A stretch of 11,025 nt of DNA from Cephalothrix spiralis (lineage: Eukaryota; Nemertea; Palaeonemertea; Archinemertea; Cephalotrichidae), in the NCBI GenBank assembly GCA_032353305.1, contig JAUCNG010384482.1:1-11025 (forward strand), given 5' to 3'. The position numbers and the translations under genes are program-made. The notes beneath the pieces are model-generated. The model was not told the DNA's origin. It did not search any database and saw nothing but the letters and a program-made list of their open reading frames with translations. Below are positions 7,121 to 11,025 of the stretch, piece by piece (within the stretch, counting starts at the first letter, position 1; the number at the start of each line of letters is the position of its first letter).

Positions 7121-7512
7121 GTTATCGACGTCTTATCACAGGTTCCATATCTCTATATCTTACTTTTTCGATCAGCCGTTTCCATGTCGTTGATAAATTG
7201 TACAATATTGTATGGCAATATATATATAATATCATGGCATTATTGGAATTCCTGGCATTCAATATTTTGGGCACGTTTCGCTGTTAATAATTAGGTATAC
7301 AAGAATGACAAGTTATCAAAAAAGTCAATTGACAAAAAAGTAATTAAATTTTTGATGGCGGCAAATTTATGCAATAAAAATTCTTGTTTTACTTATCATT
7401 ACAAAAATTTGATATATTGCTGCTAACTGCTGCTAGTGTAAATTTTCTAATCTAAGAACCGCTCAGAAGTTGTTTATTCACTTAAGTATGTGGAAAATCA
7501 ACTCCTATCTAT

Positions 7513-7558
7513 GGATAGTTAACCACGGTATGCGAATGTTGTATGCGGTTTACTATCT
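7513..7558. repeat. Imperfect inverted repeat (GATAGTTAACC)
   Basis: GATAGTTAACC at 7514-7524 and GGTTTACTATC at 7548-7558 are complementary at 10 of 11 positions, enclosing two direct copies of GTATGCG. Further GATAGT words follow near 7566 and 7582. It is a minor foldback or simple sequence decay. Confidence 0.4.
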
Positions 7559-7862
7559 TAGTATTGGATAGTACCAATTTTTGATAGTACAGATGATATA
7601 GACATGAATTCTACCATCAAAATCAGGAATATGGAGTAAGTTACTGCTTTATTCTTCAGATATCTAACCGTTTACATAAGTAGTTGCCTATATTCATTGT
7701 TTAGGTCTAAGTATGTGAATATGTATAGAGTTCTAAGGTAGATGTTGAACATTATCTTTGGAGATTCATACGTATTCAATGTTCAATGAATGAGGCTTAA
7801 TGGTTCATAGTGTAGTTCAGAGACCTAATAGACGTAAGTGTTCCTCTTTAAATTCAATATTC

Positions 7863-8001
7863 AAAGCAGTATTTTGGTCTAGAAATCTTTTGGAACGAGG
7901 TTGCACATACAGCTCCAATTCCCATTTTAACTGAGGTGGCCTTCCTCTATGTTCGCTTTACAACCTCGTCCAAGAAGATTACTAAACCGAAATGCTGCTT
8001 T
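7863..8001. mobile_element. Foldback element with about 40-bp arms (139 bp)
   Basis: The arms 7863-7902 and 7961-8001 are imperfect inverted repeats. Read inward, both start AAAGCAG, then share ATTT-GGT-TAG, AATCTT, TTGGA and CGAGGTTG, with around eight differences and one length change. The loop of about 58 bases is non-coding. The length and structure match a small MITE. No clear target-site duplication is visible, so the superfamily cannot be given. Confidence 0.7.
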
Positions 8002-8054
8002 AGGTTTCCAGATGTGGCCTTAAATTTGATACCTAACTAAACTCAGGGTTATGT

Positions 8055-8137
8055 GACGTTCCGTTTATTTGTTATACTGTGTTTCGACTACGTTTAGAGC
8101 GTAGTCGGATCACAATTTAACAACGAGACGGAGCGTC
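8055..8137. repeat. 38-bp hairpin with 7-base loop, microRNA-precursor-like in shape
   Basis: The arms 8055-8092 and 8100-8137 match at 30 of 38 positions; three of the eight differences would be G-U pairs in a plus-strand RNA. The apex is perfect: CGACTACG pairs with CGTAGTCG around the loop TTTAGAG. The foot pairs GACG with CGTC. The stem length, scattered mismatches and tight loop resemble an animal pre-miRNA, though the loop is small. A palindromic MITE remnant is an equally good explanation in this repeat-rich window. No promoter or expression evidence is available. Confidence 0.65.
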
Positions 8138-8139
8138 GT

Positions 8140-8580
8140 TTAGTAAGGTATAAATTTGATTGCATATGGTGTATTTTATTTTATGATCTATGGTTTAATA
8201 ATTATTTGCATCCTTTTGATTAATCTTGACCTGCAATCACATATCACCAATTGCCAAGTTCGTTTCCGCAAGGTATAGCCAACCTATAAACCCCGAAACA
8301 ATGGCTTCTCATCCATTTTGTTTATAGGATATGTGTTTTTTTTCTGTATTAATGATCGATAGTCTTATTATTCTTTTCACGATTCTTTTATCTTCGGAGT
8401 AATGTTTTTTATCGCTTATAACCCAGTTATTGACCACTATCATTTGAATCAGATAAGCCCACATGAATATATCTTTTAAAGGTCTTGAAAGAGCACACAG
8501 TAAATCGAGCTCGCAGTAAATTATCAATAGTTACTGGATACGTTTTTTTGAAACTGGCGAAGAGGTAGAGTTATGATTCC
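8140..8580. other. AT-rich stretch without recognisable features
   Basis: A short minus-strand open frame at 8309-8527 has no domain, signal or context to support it. No tRNA-like boxes or long inverted repeats were seen. Confidence 0.5.
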
Positions 8581-8582
8581 GA

Positions 8583-8612
8583 CCCCCCCCCCCTAGAGAC
8601 CCATGACAAATC
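8583..8612. repeat. C11 tract with nearby CATGAC word
   Basis: A run of 11 C at 8583-8593 is followed by TAGAGACCCATGAC. The minus strand therefore contains GTCATGGG close to a G11 run, words also found at the ends of the elements at 3583-3977 and 10693-10979, but in the opposite order. It may be a rearranged remnant of that family, or an independent homopolymer. Confidence 0.25.
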
Positions 8613-9494
8613 CCTGACTCGCATCGTGACTCTGGCACCATGTTCATTAGGGACACTGACTAGGATCCGATTCGGTTCGCGTCGCTGATTGGTCCTATGG
8701 TTTCGTAGGGATCTATTACTTCACCAGAATAATTGGGCGGAAAAATTGGCGAGGGCAAAATTGGTACAAACGGTTTTGCATAATGGCGGGATGTTGACCC
8801 CAACAAACTGTATATTTATGGAAAGATCTTGGCAAATGCTGATTCCTCGTGGGGCATAGATTTTTTCCCAATCCTATAGGGTTTTGGGGCAAAAAACGTG
8901 ATCTTTTAAAAAATCAGAAAAATATGTTTTTACCCACAATGCAAATGATACCTTCACACGTGCAATATTGTCGCTAGGCCAGGGAACATGTGATTGACGT
9001 TACGCCTGCTGGTATTAAATGCGAATATAAATACTGATTATGTTATTTCATTTGACGACGTCAATTTTATCAGTGGTTTCTTTCAAGCTCTTTCAATAGT
9101 GTCATTAGGGCTTTCCTCTGAAACTTATAGATGATGAGTTATAAATAACACGAAATCGGTACTAAACTCGGACTTTGTGACCCAAAATCGGACTTATCTT
9201 GTTACGTTCCTAATTAGGCTTCAGATATCAAAATATTTTGAATTATATTCGAGTATTTGCTTTGTAATTTTTGGTATTAGGTTACCAATGAATTGAATAA
9301 AAAATAATAATGTTTAAACAACACTTGAGGGGAAGTTCTTATGTTTATCCTACCCTTAGTATTTGGCAGTTGTATTTATGGCATGCGATAAGGCAAATCT
9401 GGAATGATAGGCAAACTTTCTCTTAGTCTGTTTGGTGAAATATTCTGATTTTTCTTGGATTATAATTTGGATTAAAATTACTGTTTTCGTGTTT

Positions 9495-9522
9495 TCATCA
9501 TCGCCATCATCATAATCATAAT
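9495..9522. repeat. Imperfect CAT microsatellite
   Basis: Runs of TCATCATCGCCATCATCAT followed by AATCATAAT form an interrupted trinucleotide repeat of about 28 bases. Confidence 0.75.
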
Positions 9523-9751
9523 GTTATTCTCTGTTATTACGCGGAATATGACTGGATATTTTCAATTTTGGTGACTATAGGCGCATTTAGTTTGCACAAC
9601 TCAACCAACTACGACCCAATATGGTGGTTCATAAAGCTTGTTTTCGACCTTTGAAAATAGCTTTGTTTTTGATTTTTTGTCATTTAAGCGCGTAAAAGCC
9701 TATCATATCAATAAATGAAAAGAAAAAAACTATAATAAGAATCTATATTTT

Positions 9752-9763
9752 CAAAATGGCGGC
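9752..9763 (+). promoter_or_regulatory. YY1-type motif CAAAATGGCGGC
   Basis: The 12 bases match the extended YY1 consensus (AAAATGGCGGC) as known from animals. The embedded ATG would open only a five-codon frame (MAALI) before a stop, so this is not a start of a long exon unless a donor lies within it, which I do not see. A binding site or chance are the options. Confidence 0.3.
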
Positions 9764-10230
9764 TTTAATATGATAATAATTGCTGTTTGCATCCCTTAGC
9801 GTAACGACTAGTAACGAGAATGTTACAATCATTTTACATATAAAAAGTACAACTGAGGGAGCGAGTTTTTTAAGGCATTTAGTTGTTAATTTCGAAAAAG
9901 ATGAATTTTATCTTCAATTTCTAAAATTATCAATGATTATCATCTAAGTTACAGAAAATCGTGCAAACATTCTGAAGTATTTCTTGTGGAAACGTCGTGT
10001 GTAAAATATCAGGTTAAAGCGCAAGTCACGGCGGTCACGTACGTCTCAGACGTTTCCAATGACGTTTTTCCAGATTTAGTTAATTTTAAACGAAGTCTTA
10101 TAAAATAATTGAAACTGAACATAAAAGGCCATGAAAAAGATTATCTAAAAGAAAGATGCATATCCAAGAGACGTGTCTGTAATTTAGAACAGAATACTTG
10201 AATACACCAGCTTTTTAACCCTATTTCACC

Positions 10231-10261
10231 AGGGGATTCGCCCCCCGGCTCCCCCCCCCCC
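10231..10261. repeat. C-rich block GGGG-ATTCG-CCCC with C11 tract
   Basis: GGGGATTCGCCCC can form a small stem with an ATTCG loop and is followed by CCGGCT and 11 C at 10251-10261. In AT-rich surroundings this abrupt GC-rich block suggests the end of a mobile element, by analogy with the other C/G tracts here, but no partner terminus was found. Confidence 0.35.
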
Positions 10262-10692
10262 GTAACTGTTTTTATTTGCAATTATCAAACTTCGTGAAAA
10301 TGTATTTGCGTAAGATGATTTGACTTCAATTCATTTCAATTCAGAAATTAAAGTTTTTCCTTTTAATTTGGTATCAAATGGAAGGGCATATATATTTTTT
10401 ATCTGCACTACGACCTCACCATTATTGTAGAAATAATAGGCCTTTTTGGGGCCGAAAAATACGCCAAACTGCCATTTTTTGCATGTAATTCCGTCACAAC
10501 ATACATATTGTTACGTAATAAAGTATCAATAAGTTTTAATCTATGTGTTCTCCACCTATATGCTGGGGGTTAGGTAACTACAGTACTACTCATGCGGCTG
10601 AGATATTAAATGTACTGTTTATCGAAACATTGTGTCATGATAAACGACAGGAGTTGTAGCTCGTACATTTTATACACAAAACTCAACTCAAT
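10262..10692. other. Stretch with minor repeats only
   Basis: TTCAATTCA occurs twice in tandem at about 10325-10343. AGGCC-TTTTT-GGGGCC near 10440-10454 is a weak stem. No frame, tRNA-like sequence or long inverted repeat is visible. Confidence 0.45.
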
Positions 10693-10701
10693 CAGAGAAG
10701 A

Positions 10702-10720
10702 GGGGGGGGGGGGGGGGGGG
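10702..10720 (+). repeat. G19 homopolymer
   Basis: Nineteen consecutive G lie inside the left terminus of the element at 10693-10979. Other runs of at least ten G or C occur at 2888-2897, 3966-3975, 8583-8593, 10251-10261 and 11004-11014. Exact lengths of such runs are prone to sequencing and replication slippage. Confidence 0.9.
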
Positions 10721-10751
10721 TCATGGGAACAATTTTCATGAACTAGGCTGA

Positions 10752-10770
10752 GGGTGGGTGGGTGGGTGGG
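10752..10770 (+). other. Canonical G-quadruplex motif (GGGT repeats)
   Basis: Five GGG runs separated by single T bases make an ideal intramolecular G-quadruplex motif of the short-loop type, which is among the most stable known. It sits 31 bases inside the G19 tract, in the subterminal part of the element at 10693-10979. Near the other end of the same element GGGGTGGGTGGG occurs at about 10918-10929, and copy A has the complementary ACCCACCCACC. Confidence 0.85.
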
Positions 10771-10986
10771 TATAAGAAATATTGGTTCAAAACTGGTTTT
10801 GCATGTTGTGTCTGAGTTCTACACTTCGGTGTTTTTTGTATAATCATGAATCAAGTTGCAAAAAGGGGTGATGGGTATACCTAAAGTAGTGCACGAATTT
10901 GCAAAAGTTCAAATTTAGGGGTGGGTGGGTACCGAAACCCATTATTCCAGTTTTTGCAAAATTTTTACATGACCCCCTGATTCATT

Positions 10987-11025
10987 AAAAAGTCCAGAAA
11001 AATGGGGGGGGGGGTGCTATTCCGC
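10987..11025 (+). repeat. Possible start of a further G-tract element, cut by the window end
   Basis: AAAAAGTCCAG at 10987-10997 is identical to the 11 bases at 3575-3585, which lead into the left end of copy A. Here it is followed by AAAAAT and a G11 run at 11004-11014, then TGCTATTCCGC. It may be a related terminus immediately next to copy B, but too little sequence remains to decide. Confidence 0.3.

Larger units (their letters stand above)
8620..10235. other. Long stretch with only scattered small motifs
   Basis: No gene or sizeable repeat is supported. Items seen: a CAT-type microsatellite at about 9495-9522; CAAAATGGCGGC at 9752-9763; ATTGACGT near 8994 with GACGTCAAT near 9057; and the 13-base palindrome ACGTCTCAGACGT at 10041-10053. 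Open frames are very short throughout. Confidence 0.5.
10693..10979 (-). mobile_element. G-tract MITE family, copy B (287 bp)
   Basis: On the minus strand the element begins CAGGGGGTCATGTAAAAATT at 10979 and continues with GGGTTTCGGTACCCACCCACC, then CACTACTTTAGG...CCCTTTTTGCAA, in the same order as the element at 3583-3977. The other end, on the plus strand, reads CAGAGAAGA, a run of 19 G (10702-10720), then TCATGGGAACAATTTTCATG. Both ends carry AATCAG just outside or at the tip. The middle differs from copy A, which is about 110 bp longer. It is non-coding. The matching ends and shared subterminal blocks on opposite strands make a mobile family the best reading; no target duplication is evident. 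Confidence 0.7.

Noticed and set aside
1-11025. CRISPR array, phage region or bacterial defence system
   Set aside because: There are no regularly spaced direct repeats, no gene clusters and no long frames; composition and repeats indicate eukaryotic non-coding DNA.

Overview
The window looks like non-coding, AT-rich nuclear DNA from a eukaryote, most probably an invertebrate animal. The reasons are: no long open frame on either strand (the longest is about 145 codons and lies in repeats), stop codons throughout, no bacterial operon architecture or ribosome-binding sites, RNA polymerase III B-box sequences of tRNA-derived SINE type, several MITE-like foldback elements, and six G or C homopolymer runs of 10-19 bases. 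The species cannot be named from this sequence. I support no protein-coding gene, no intact tRNA or rRNA, no CRISPR array and no prokaryotic system.

Layout. 1-365 is featureless. 366-1209 holds two diverged direct copies of one repeat; the first carries about 95 extra bases containing a CRE octamer and a TATA-like sequence. Between the copies are a perfect Pol III B box and a hairpin. 1273-1596 is a foldback element rich in TAGCG/CGCTA words. 2299-2532 is a clear Tc1/mariner-like MITE with a TA target. 2832-3025 is a minus-strand tRNA-derived SINE fragment split by a 115-bp MITE flanked by TTAA. 3200-3258 is a 21-bp hairpin. 3583-3977 and 10693-10979 are two opposite-strand copies of one family with ends of the form CAG-G(n)-TCATGG. 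4454-4715 is a GC-rich-ended foldback with a 39-bp inner stem. 5305-5338 resembles a very short first coding exon with a splice donor, but this is weak. 5716-5829, 7069-7120, 7863-8001 and 8055-8137 are further foldbacks; the last resembles a microRNA precursor in shape. 8140-10692 is mostly featureless, with isolated C tracts, a CAT microsatellite and a YY1-type motif.

How the parts relate. The landscape is best read as an intergenic or intronic graveyard of non-autonomous transposons. Such elements depend on transposases or reverse transcriptases encoded elsewhere, and none is encoded here. Some elements are nested, which gives a relative order: the SINE came before the TTAA-flanked MITE. 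The most informative observations are that nesting, the two-copy G-tract family with its G-quadruplex-forming subterminal repeat, and the hairpins at 4565-4679 and 8055-8137. I found no convincing evidence of a new functional system; the repeat families themselves may be undescribed in the host lineage.
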